48,614 bases of DNA, taken from assembly GCA_013287275.1 (NCBI GenBank), contig JABDED010000016.1:1-48614 (forward strand), read 5' to 3'. This document shows, one piece after another, positions 1 to 7,141 of the stretch; the stretch's first letter is position 1; the number at the start of each line of letters is the position of its first letter. Under the pieces are notes generated by a model, which saw only the letters and a program-made list of their open reading frames with translations, was not told the origin of the DNA and ran no database searches. The position numbers were made by a program, and so were the translations under genes. This DNA is from Betaproteobacteria bacterium. GTDB lineage: Bacteria > Pseudomonadota > Gammaproteobacteria > Burkholderiales > Burkholderiaceae_D.

Positions 1-14
1 GGTGCCCACCCTAC
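1..14 (-). repeat. Edge of a GTAG-type REP-like palindrome
   Basis: Read on the minus strand these bases are GTAGGGTGGGCACC: a GTAG foot followed by a small palindrome. They resemble the arms of the longer repeats at 6809, 10936 and 48166. The element is cut by the window edge, so its full form cannot be seen. It lies just downstream of the last gene of the J-domain operon, a usual place for REP elements. Confidence 0.35.
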
Positions 15-69
15 AGCTAAGAGAGGAGGATGGCGGCAGACTGATCACTGCCGGCAGCCCACCCCAGCG

Positions 70-1284
70 CTACTTCTTCGCTTTCTCTATATAGCAATTC
101 TCACGCAGGAAGCGCATGGCGCCGGTGTAGTTGCTATCCCAGTCATCCATAAGGTAGTTATTCGCTTCTTCCACAAACTCTTCCCAGTCTGCCAGCAGGC
201 TTTCCTGCTTTTCATGCGGGGCAGCCATCTTGATGAACTCGGCCGCGGCATCCGGATTGAAGCCCTCGTCGCGGAGCTTCTTGACCAGCTTTTTGGCGCC
301 GGCTTCAGTCAGGCTGGTTTTCGGCGGCATGTCTGCGGCCAGGCACAGGAATAGGGTCAGCAGTGCATCGATGTCGGTCTTGCCCTTGGTGAGCTTGGTC
401 CACTCCTTGGAGACCAGCGCATCGTATTCTGAAGTATCTTCCACTTCATAATCGCGCAGGTAATACCTGTCCTTGAGTTCATAGACCAGTTTATCCAGCG
501 AGATTTCCAGGTCCTGGATACGCGGCAAATCACGTTCGGCCACTTCTTTCTGGATACGCTCCGCGATCGCGCGGTATTTCTCAGGGATTTCTCCAGCCTT
601 GCCGTTCGTTGTCTTCTTGAGCTTGATCCCTTTGGCGCGGATGGCATCCAGCAGGCCGGCAAACTCCACCTGGTTCAACAAGCTGCCATTGGCCTTGCCG
701 GCCAGGCGCAACAACATCGCGGTGCGGATCACGGATTCGGCATCGGCGTCCTGCTCCCGCAGATCCTCGCGTTCCAGCTCCAACTGCTGCCCAAACCACA
801 GGCCCGCTTCTATCTCCAGCATATTGGCCTTGCGCTGCGCCAACGCCTTTTGATAGTCGATCTGGTTTTCCTTGCGCGACCAGTATTCCAGGAAGTCTTC
901 CACCCGGCCTTTTTCTTCGCGTCCCAGCAATGCATATTCCGGCATCGCGAACAGCGCCTTGATCAGGCCGGAACCGCCGCGCGACAAAGACAGGAAACTA
1001 TTGTCGCGGATCAGCTTGGCCGCCACCTCCAGGTCGCCATTGGCAGTCTCAAACAAATACAGGCTGACCAGGTTGACGATGCGCTTGCGCGCGGTTTCTA
1101 TTTCCGGCCGCAAATACTTGCTGCCGAAAGCCTCCGCGATCTGCACCATGCCCTTGGGGGCGTCGGCTTCTATCGCGGCAATCTTGGCCTGGTCCACGAC
1201 ACCTTGCTGAACGCCAAGGCGCAAGGCCCTTTCAAAGAAAGGACGATCTTCAAACAATGAGATATTGGACGTATTTTCAGGCAT
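70..1284 (-). CDS. Conserved-looking protein of unknown function, last gene seen of the J-domain operon
   Basis: A 404-residue soluble protein that I do not recognise. It has no signal peptide or membrane segment. The sequence is rich in Glu, Asp, Lys and Leu and looks largely helical; the C-terminal third carries acidic and aromatic patches (for example DWEEFVEEANNYLMDDWDSN). It is the fourth gene of a minus-strand run that starts with a J-domain protein at 3018, 97 bases after the 253-residue gene. The ATG at 1284 has only a weak upstream GATGAG as ribosome site, so the start is likely but not certain. By context it may be a partner or substrate adaptor of an Hsp70/J-protein pair; that is inference. 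Codon use fits a native gene. Confidence 0.8.
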   Translation of the reverse strand: MPENTSNISLFEDRPFFERALRLGVQQGVVDQAKIAAIEADAPKGMVQIAEAFGSKYLRPEIETARKRIVNLVSLYLFETANGDLEVAAKLIRDNSFLSLSRGGSGLIKALFAMPEYALLGREEKGRVEDFLEYWSRKENQIDYQKALAQRKANMLEIEAGLWFGQQLELEREDLREQDADAESVIRTAMLLRLAGKANGSLLNQVEFAGLLDAIRAKGIKLKKTTNGKAGEIPEKYRAIAERIQKEVAERDLPRIQDLEISLDKLVYELKDRYYLRDYEVEDTSEYDALVSKEWTKLTKGKTDIDALLTLFLCLAADMPPKTSLTEAGAKKLVKKLRDEGFNPDAAAEFIKMAAPHEKQESLLADWEEFVEEANNYLMDDWDSNYTGAMRFLRENCYIEKAKK

Positions 1285-1381
1285 CGCTCATCAGTCGTTT
1301 CAAGGGAAGTGGAACCGCCAGGCCCCAGCCAGGGCGGGCGGTGCAAATCGGGAAGCGTTTCGGCCTCCCGCGGGCGGTGGG

Positions 1382-2143
1382 CTACAGGGCGGACTCTTCT
1401 TCGTCGCCCTTGTCTACCTTCTCGTTCTTCGGCGCGTCTTCTTCATCCTCGTCCGACACCAGCGCATCGGCCTCGGCATCTTCCAGCGCCTGCGCACTGT
1501 TCTGGTAGCGGGTGCGCAATTTCAGCAGCACTTCCCTGAACAGCTCAGGCAACTGGAAGCGCAGGATGTAGGTCACTTCCATCCAGTCATGGTCGATCAC
1601 ATTTGCCATATCCTGCGCGGACACCGACGCATCGGTATCGCCGCTCAGGTTCATCAAGTCATCGTCTATGGCCTGGGTCTTGACGTCGTCGCCGTATTCG
1701 AACAGGTCGAAGGTGCCATAGCGATAAAAATGTTCCACACGCTTGGTGCGCTCGGACAGGTAATCGACCAGCGCATCGTAGCCACCGTCGAGCTCGCCGA
1801 TTTCATACAGGAATTCGGCTGCGTCGGCACCTTCGCGAAAGATGACGGAATTGATCATGCCGCGCAATTGTTCATGGCTCAGGTCGCCGTAGCGCTTTTC
1901 CAGCACCACCGCCTTGGCGAACTGTTCCGGCGTCACCAGCAGGTTGACCAGCGATTCTTTCGACGCATCGTATTCGCGGATGATCGCCAGCAAATCCTTG
2001 GGTGGAAACTCGTCCAGCGCCGCCACCAATGCATGGTCGCCCTCGGTTTCCGCCATGGTTGCCAGTGCCGATTCTGCACCGACGATGTCGCCTATCTTGA
2101 CCAGGCTTTGCGCCTCTATCAGCGCGGGGAAATTTGTTTTCAT
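1382..2143 (-). CDS. Acidic protein of unknown function, third gene of the J-domain operon
   Basis: A 253-residue soluble protein of no family I recognise. The body looks helical. The last 30 residues are strongly acidic (DAEADALVSDEDEEDAPKNE and onward), probably a disordered tail. The ATG at 2143 has an AGGAC element about 6 bases upstream. The gene begins 18 bases after the stop of the preceding gene, which argues for one transcript with the J-domain gene. Like its two companions it has no signal peptide. Function unknown; the shared context with a J-domain protein suggests a chaperone-linked role, which is inference. Confidence 0.8.
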   Translation of the reverse strand: MKTNFPALIEAQSLVKIGDIVGAESALATMAETEGDHALVAALDEFPPKDLLAIIREYDASKESLVNLLVTPEQFAKAVVLEKRYGDLSHEQLRGMINSVIFREGADAAEFLYEIGELDGGYDALVDYLSERTKRVEHFYRYGTFDLFEYGDDVKTQAIDDDLMNLSGDTDASVSAQDMANVIDHDWMEVTYILRFQLPELFREVLLKLRTRYQNSAQALEDAEADALVSDEDEEDAPKNEKVDKGDEEESAL

Positions 2144-2161
2144 AGTTGTCCTAAGTTCTGC

Positions 2162-2743
2162 TTAATCTTTACGGTCGAAGCCCTGCTCCACGAGCCAGTC
2201 GGCCCCGGCTTCTTCCAGATCGCCCTGATCTTCATCGTATTCGTCGCCGCTGCCGTTGCGCGTATCCAGATGGTAGCGGCCTTCATTGGCTTCGCTCTCT
2301 TCTTCATCTTCCTCTTCGGCCTCTTCCACGTTGGAAGGATTGTTTGCGCGCGACTGTCCGCTTTTGTTCAGGTATTCCAGGCAAGCGGCGGTCACCATGA
2401 ACTGCTCGCCATCTGCATTATCCAACACTATTGCACTCAATTTCTCAGCCCATGTCTCAATGACCAGGCTGCCCTTCAATTCTTTCCAGGAAGGAAATCT
2501 GTTCGGCTCCTTGGATGCCAATGCTTCCATGACCAAGGGATTCATGAACTTGATGCCGCCATGAAAGGCGACCGCGACCATTTCAGGGTTGCTCTTCAAC
2601 ATGGACAACAGCAGCGGCACTTCTCCGCGTTTGGTCATCAGGCGTTTGCGCAGAATATCGTTGCCTTCGGAATCGCTGCGCAAATCCTCCAGTTCCGCTT
2701 CATACGCAGATGCCAGGGCCTCAAAAAAATTAGACAGCTTCAC
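2162..2743 (-). CDS. Acidic protein of unknown function, second gene of the J-domain operon
   Basis: About 193 residues, unrecognised. I choose the GTG at 2743 over the in-frame ATG at 2773: GTG is preceded by CAGGAG at 8 bases, and it overlaps the TGA stop of the J-domain gene as GTGA, a usual sign of translational coupling. The protein starts MKLSNFFEALASAYEAE. The C-terminal half is very acidic (a run of Glu/Asp around EEAEEEDEEESEANEG) and ends with VEQGFDRKD. No membrane segment or signal peptide. The physical coupling to the J protein is seen directly; any cooperation in protein folding is inference. Confidence 0.82.
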   Translation of the reverse strand: MKLSNFFEALASAYEAELEDLRSDSEGNDILRKRLMTKRGEVPLLLSMLKSNPEMVAVAFHGGIKFMNPLVMEALASKEPNRFPSWKELKGSLVIETWAEKLSAIVLDNADGEQFMVTAACLEYLNKSGQSRANNPSNVEEAEEEDEEESEANEGRYHLDTRNGSGDEYDEDQGDLEEAGADWLVEQGFDRKD

Positions 2744-3018
2744 TGCAATACTCCTGATAAATAATTCTTCCAAATTTCTGTTGCGGTCTGCAGAGGGTCT
2801 TCCAGCAGGTTGCGCCGGCGATTCTCGTCATAGGCGGCCCGGGCCGCATCGTCCGACAGCACGTCGTAGGCTTCCCTGATCTCGCGGAATTTTTCCGGCG
2901 CTATTTCCGACGTATTCCTGTCCGGGTGAAATTCAGACGCTTTCTGCCTGAATGCTTTTTTCACCTCCGACAGCGGCGCCGTACTCGGGATACCCAACAC
3001 AAAGTAATAGTCTTTCAT
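2740..3018 (-). CDS. J-domain (DnaJ-like) mini-protein
   Basis: A 92-residue protein that is almost entirely a J domain: YYFVLGI at the N-terminus, the HPD motif at residues 31-33 that stimulates Hsp70 ATPase, then the helix with FREIREAYDVLSD. There is no Gly/Phe linker, zinc-finger or client-binding domain as in full DnaJ, only a short tail ending WKNYLSGVLQ. It therefore probably relies on partner proteins for specificity. The ATG at 3018 has AGAGGG 5 bases upstream. It is first in a four-gene minus-strand operon with three unknown acidic proteins, and its stop overlaps the next start by 4 bases. An Hsp70 partner is not in the window. Confidence 0.9.
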   Translation of the reverse strand: MKDYYFVLGIPSTAPLSEVKKAFRQKASEFHPDRNTSEIAPEKFREIREAYDVLSDDAARAAYDENRRRNLLEDPLQTATEIWKNYLSGVLQ

Positions 3019-3180
3019 GCACCCTCTTTAGTTCAATAATAGCAACGTATGCAGCCATACGTTCTGAAAGCCCCGCATCTTAACATTGCCGGCCCCTCAG
3101 GACGCAAAAAAGAAGGGAAGATAGAAGGAGTTGCAAGAGCATCGCTTGATTTCAACACGCCCTAAAGTATAGCTCCCCGA

Positions 3181-3217
3181 TAAAAACAAAAACGGGCCCA
3201 TCAAGGGCCCGGTTTTT
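3181..3217. terminator. Bidirectional intrinsic terminator
   Basis: The stem CGGGCCC / GGGCCCG (3193-3199 with 3205-3211) has a 5-base loop. It is followed by GTTTTT on the plus strand and by TTTTTGTTTTTA on the minus strand. It most likely ends the membrane-protein gene that stops at 3279 and insulates it from the J-domain operon, whose promoter must lie between here and 3018. Confidence 0.8.
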
Positions 3218-3278
3218 ACGGCGAAAGCAAGTATTCAATCAGCAATAAATCGGCGCTGCGTCTGCACCAAGCCAGCGA

Positions 3279-3644
3279 TCAAGCGCGCTTTTTCCTGGCA
3301 ATGAAGGCGATCAGGGCAACCAGCAGCACTACCGGCAATATGACCGGGGCCAGCGCCAGCAAGATGGCCAGCAGCACAAAGGCAAACACGCCTATCAGCA
3401 CCAGGGACACGCCGGCCAGCACCGCGCCGACGACAGCCAGGGCAAACACGGTGGCCACCGCGCCTATCACCAGGCCGCCGAACGCAAAACCCGCGCCGGC
3501 AAAGCCGTCTACGGTGTCCCCGTCCATAGTCACGGCCCAGCCGGCATCGCTGCCTCCCATCGCTACCAGGGCGCAGACTGCGATCGCAGCCAGGATAAGC
3601 AGCGCTGTAAAGCTCAGCAAGTAGTTACGTGTTCTGGTGTTCAT
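3279..3644 (-). CDS. Small hydrophobic membrane protein, function unknown
   Basis: A 121-residue protein starting MNTRTRNYLLSF. The ATG at 3644 is chosen because AAAGGA lies about 8 bases upstream; an upstream in-frame extension to 3749 has no ribosome site and poor codon choice. It has one N-terminal membrane segment (about residues 9-28), a short polar stretch with DGDTVDG, and then an almost continuous hydrophobic Ala/Val/Leu/Gly region (about 48-115) that should form two or three further helices. It ends in the basic ARKKRA. I do not recognise the family. A long inverted repeat lies in its leader (3661-3775) and a terminator follows the gene, so it is probably transcribed alone. Confidence 0.7.
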   Translation of the reverse strand: MNTRTRNYLLSFTALLILAAIAVCALVAMGGSDAGWAVTMDGDTVDGFAGAGFAFGGLVIGAVATVFALAVVGAVLAGVSLVLIGVFAFVLLAILLALAPVILPVVLLVALIAFIARKKRA

Positions 3645-3660
3645 GGCAAGGTCCTTTGGT

Positions 3661-3775
3661 CTTTTTGTCATTTCGGCTAGGATTTCTGTCGCGATCAATA
3701 TTGTTTGATCCGATGTAAGCATCTTAGGGAAACTTGAAATCCCGCTCAATTCACCTGCGACAGAATGACAAAAAG
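3661..3775 (-). promoter_or_regulatory. Long inverted repeat in the leader of the membrane-protein gene
   Basis: On the minus strand CTTTTTGTCATTCTGTCGC (3775-3757) can pair with GCGACAG plus AATGACAAAAAG (3692-3661), interrupted by a 13-base bulge. The 3' arm ends about 4 bases before the AAAGGA ribosome site of the gene starting at 3644. This may be an RNA stem controlling translation or a binding site in the promoter region; which one cannot be told from sequence. The rest of the gap 3645-4013 shows no gene. Confidence 0.5.
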
Positions 3776-4013
3776 CATGGATAAAGCGGCTAAAAGTGCA
3801 GATAAGCTAATGATATGGGCTTGGAAAACCGGCAAAAACGGCTGATCTCAAAAACCTGGGTAAAAAATTGGAAATTTTCCATGGAAATACTTCCCATGCA
3901 GGAACTGTTTCCATCCATGCTTGTCCATATCTGTCAGGCAACATAAATTGCCCTGAACTCTAATTAGACCTGCCGAGTAAAAAACGAGGCGGGCAATCAC
4001 CCGAGAGAACCCA

Positions 4014-6710
4014 ATGACGCCAAGATTATTATCCGCCAGTGTAGCGCTGGCCTGGGCAGCCGCTGCAGGCTTCGGCCTGAGCCATGCATATGCCCAGGCA
4101 GCCACCTCCCCCAGTCCCGCCGCCCCCATGGTCAGGCTGAAAGCCAGCGAACTGACGCTGGAGCGCCTGTATCCTGCCCGCAGCTATGCAGGACAAGCAG
4201 CGCACAACCTGCACTTCAGTGAAGACGGCCGCTACCTGGCCTACCTGTGGAATCCATTTGGCGAAAACGGTTCCGACCTGTATGTGTACGACACCCAGAC
4301 CGGACAGGGCACGCGCATCACTTCGCCGGCCATCATGAAGGCCTACGATGCCCCCGAGGACCTGGAGCGCTTCACCAAGAAGGGCCTGCAAAAAGAAAAA
4401 GAAGAAGCAGAACGCCAGGCCAAGGCCGAAGCGCAGGCCGCCTACCTGCGCGGTGAAAAGGTGGACCTGTATCAATGGGAAACCGCGGCGCTGGAAGTAC
4501 TGAAGCGCGAGTTGGCCGAGAAAAAAATCAAGGATGCAGCGAAGAAGGCAGAGCTGGATGCAGACGCGGCCAAAGAAAAGGCCGCCGCCGCAGCAGCCAG
4601 GCTGGACGGCAAGGGCGCAGTAGAAGTGGCGGAAGCGGACCGCAAGGCCGACGAAGCGGAAAAGAAAGCCGCCAAGCTCAGCGACAAACCCAAGGAACTG
4701 TGGGAATTGCGCGACGAGCTGAAGAAGAAGCTGGAAAAAGAAAAACTGAAACCCAGCGACCTGTACCCGGGCGTAGAAGATGTGGTGTGGGCCAAGACCC
4801 GCAATGAACTGATCTTCCAGTACCGCGGCGACCTGTTCCGCGTAAATATGGCCGACGGCAAGATAGAGCCGCTGGCCCAGACCGGCCGCCTGAAGCATAT
4901 CCTTGCCTATAACGCAGACGACAGCGGCTACCTGTATATGGACGACAAGCGCGTGTACAGCACCCGCTTCGACCGTGGCACCGTGATCCAGCTGAACCGC
5001 GAATTGTGGAACCCGGACGACGAAGAAAAGAAATACAAGATCACCGACACCGTGCTCAGCGAAGACAAGCAGTGGATGGCCATTTCCGCCGAAGCGCCGG
5101 AACCCAAGCCTGAGGGCGATGCCAAGCCTGCTCCTGCCGAACGCCAGGTAGAGATCATGAACTATAGCGAGCGCTTTGCCACCGCCAAGAAAGTCCCGCG
5201 CGAGGTATCGGACGACAAGCGCAAGGTACTGGCGTCGGCGCTGTATATACGCCGTGTGGCCGACGTATCGGCCAAGCAGCCGGAACCGGTGTTCACCAAC
5301 GCCGGCGGCGACATCTGGTTTGAAATGAGCAAGGTCAGCTGGGCCAAGGACGGCAGCTGCTATACCTTCTCCACCTGGGAACGAGAAAAAGAACTGCTGC
5401 GCATCTATGTCGGCAAGGCCGAAGAAGGCGTCAAACCGGCGATGGTGTTTGAACGCAGGGTCAAGGTCGGCCACGAGGTGGTGAACGTGTTGTCGCCGCG
5501 CTTCACGCCGGACGGCAGCAAGCTGATCGCCATCATGGACGAAGACGGCTTCCGCCAACCGTATGTGATCGATACTGCCAACGGCAGCGCCCGCGCTATC
5601 GTCAAGGGCAATTTTGAAGCCCACAACATCATAGGCTTCACACCGGATAGCAAAACCATGTTCGTTACCGCCAACCGCGACGATTTCGCCGCGATGAATT
5701 TGTACCGGGTGGACCTCGCCAGTGGCGACATGAAGGCGCTGGGCCAGCCTGGCGACTACCACCGCACCACCGCCGTCTCCGAAGACGGCCGGCATATCGC
5801 CAGCATGGCCGGCCAGTGGTCGCGCCGCCCGGAGCTGCAATACCTGGACTTGCCAAAAGCCACGCACCGCACGCTGACGCAGAGCCACGATCCGGCCTGG
5901 AACCAGGTTGATTTGATGCGCCCGGAGCGCTTCCACTACACCAACCGACACGGCGACGCGATCCAGGCCTATGTATTCAAGCCCGCCAGTTGGAGCGCCA
6001 GCGACCACCGCCCTGCCGTCGTCTACACCTACGGCGGCCCGCTGAACGACAGGCATACGGTAGAGACCGACAGCTTCCAGCAAACCGCCTACCTGTTCGG
6101 CATGTACATGGCAGCCAAGCACGGCTACGTGATGGTCGCCGTGGACCCGCGCGGCCATTCCGACTACGGCCGCCATTTCAGCGACGCCAACTGGGAACAA
6201 CCGGGCAAACCGCAAACCGAAGACCTGGAAGACCTGGCCAAATACATGGACAAGAAACTGGGCGTGGATGGCAAACGCATAGGCCTGACAGGCTGGAGCT
6301 TCGGCGGCTACCAGACCCAGTACACGATGTACACCAGCCCCGACACCTTCGCCGCAGGCATCGCCGGCGCCGGCCCTACCGAATGGGAAAACTACAACAG
6401 CTGGTACAGCGGCCGCACGATAGGCAAGACAGAGCGCAGCAAACCCACGCTGCGCCGCTTCTCCTTGTTACCGCTGACCGCAGGCCTGAAAAAACCGCTG
6501 ATGCTGGTACACGGCATGCAAGACCCGAATGTGCTGTACCAGGACACCGTTAACGTGTACCGCGCATTGCTGGAAAACGGCAAGGAAGACCTGGTAGACC
6601 TGTTCCTGGATCCGGATGGCGTGCACGGGCTGGGCGGTGTGGTGAAACCCAAGGCTTTGCACAAGAAGTATGAGAGTTTTTTCCTGGAGCATTTGGGTGA
6701 AGGGAAATAA
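4014..6710 (+). CDS. Secreted S9 (prolyl oligopeptidase family) serine peptidase
   Basis: 898 residues. The N-terminal signal peptide (about residues 1-28, ending SHAYAQA) sends it to the periplasm or beyond. A beta-propeller-type region with repeated SxDGxxLA-like strands precedes the C-terminal alpha/beta-hydrolase domain. The catalytic triad can be read: Ser762 in GWSFGGYQT, Asp837 in HGMQDPNVLY, His871 in DGVHGLGG. The family cleaves short peptides, often after proline or as dipeptidyl peptidase; the exact substrate is not predictable. Unusual: residues about 118-245 form a long Lys/Glu/Ala-rich, probably coiled-coil insertion before the propeller strands resume. GAGAGAA lies just before the ATG. 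It stands alone and is closed by a strong hairpin terminator. Confidence 0.92.
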   Translation: MTPRLLSASVALAWAAAAGFGLSHAYAQAATSPSPAAPMVRLKASELTLERLYPARSYAGQAAHNLHFSEDGRYLAYLWNPFGENGSDLYVYDTQTGQGTRITSPAIMKAYDAPEDLERFTKKGLQKEKEEAERQAKAEAQAAYLRGEKVDLYQWETAALEVLKRELAEKKIKDAAKKAELDADAAKEKAAAAAARLDGKGAVEVAEADRKADEAEKKAAKLSDKPKELWELRDELKKKLEKEKLKPSDLYPGVEDVVWAKTRNELIFQYRGDLFRVNMADGKIEPLAQTGRLKHILAYNADDSGYLYMDDKRVYSTRFDRGTVIQLNRELWNPDDEEKKYKITDTVLSEDKQWMAISAEAPEPKPEGDAKPAPAERQVEIMNYSERFATAKKVPREVSDDKRKVLASALYIRRVADVSAKQPEPVFTNAGGDIWFEMSKVSWAKDGSCYTFSTWEREKELLRIYVGKAEEGVKPAMVFERRVKVGHEVVNVLSPRFTPDGSKLIAIMDEDGFRQPYVIDTANGSARAIVKGNFEAHNIIGFTPDSKTMFVTANRDDFAAMNLYRVDLASGDMKALGQPGDYHRTTAVSEDGRHIASMAGQWSRRPELQYLDLPKATHRTLTQSHDPAWNQVDLMRPERFHYTNRHGDAIQAYVFKPASWSASDHRPAVVYTYGGPLNDRHTVETDSFQQTAYLFGMYMAAKHGYVMVAVDPRGHSDYGRHFSDANWEQPGKPQTEDLEDLAKYMDKKLGVDGKRIGLTGWSFGGYQTQYTMYTSPDTFAAGIAGAGPTEWENYNSWYSGRTIGKTERSKPTLRRFSLLPLTAGLKKPLMLVHGMQDPNVLYQDTVNVYRALLENGKEDLVDLFLDPDGVHGLGGVVKPKALHKKYESFFLEHLGEGK

Positions 6711-6737
6711 GTATCCCAAGGTAAGACAGACATAAAA

Positions 6738-6787
6738 AACAAGGGCGCGGAAAAATCATCTGTTAATGATTTTTCCGCGCCCTTGTT
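6738..6787. terminator. Perfect 22-bp hairpin terminator after the S9 peptidase
   Basis: The arms 6738-6759 and 6766-6787 are exactly complementary over 22 bp around the 6-base loop CTGTTA. The stem has a GC-rich base (GGGCGCGG) and an A/T-rich top. It closes the peptidase gene that stops at 6710. Its central 36 bases match in length and register the terminator at 12256-12301, and its right arm reappears, degenerate, before the second REP doublet at about 10893. Confidence 0.75.
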
Positions 6788-6808
6788 CTATTTCAGCAAT
6801 CACGTTTC

Positions 6809-6953
6809 GTAGGGTGCCAATAGCGCAGCGTATTGCACCGAACAGAATTTAAACTAAACTGGCACATGATCGAAGCTGAATGTAGATACTGCAAACCGTC
6901 ATGGCATTTTGAAACCGCTTGCGGTGCAATACGCTGCGCTATTGGCACCCTAC
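6809..6953. repeat. REP-doublet (REPIN/MITE-like) element, copy A
   Basis: A 145-bp element with perfect 32-bp terminal inverted repeats that start GTAGGGTGCCAATAGCGCAG. Each arm is itself GTAG plus an imperfect hairpin (GGTGCCAATA with TATTGCACC), the form of REP elements mobilised by RAYT (TnpA_REP) transposases. The middle has no coding potential. About 90% identical to copy B at 10936-11080 in a hand alignment (about 15 differences, nearly all transitions). With the terminator it fills most of the 431-base gap 6711-7141; the remainder (6954-7141) shows no clear gene and should hold the promoter of the next gene. Confidence 0.8.
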
Positions 6954-7141
6954 CCGCTGTATAACATGTAGTAGCTCAGGCTTGACCTGACACATCAAAT
7001 CAGACGACCGGCAGCTGTCGCCCCCCGAAAGCGGACTTAGCTTAGGTTTGAACTCCTATCGAGGATTATGAAAGACGCCCTATGTAGTCTAGAATAAGTC
7101 TGCGTTTTTGTCAGGTAACTTTGAAAGTTTGCGAGGATTTA

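Noticed and set aside
1265-2764. 499-codon plus-strand open frame opposite the J-domain operon
   Set aside because: It lies antisense to two well-supported genes with ribosome sites and coupling; its composition (many His, Gln, Phe) is that of an antisense shadow.
4029-6215. 728-codon minus-strand open frame opposite the S9 peptidase
   Set aside because: Antisense to a full-length enzyme with an intact triad; low-complexity translated sequence and no ribosome site.
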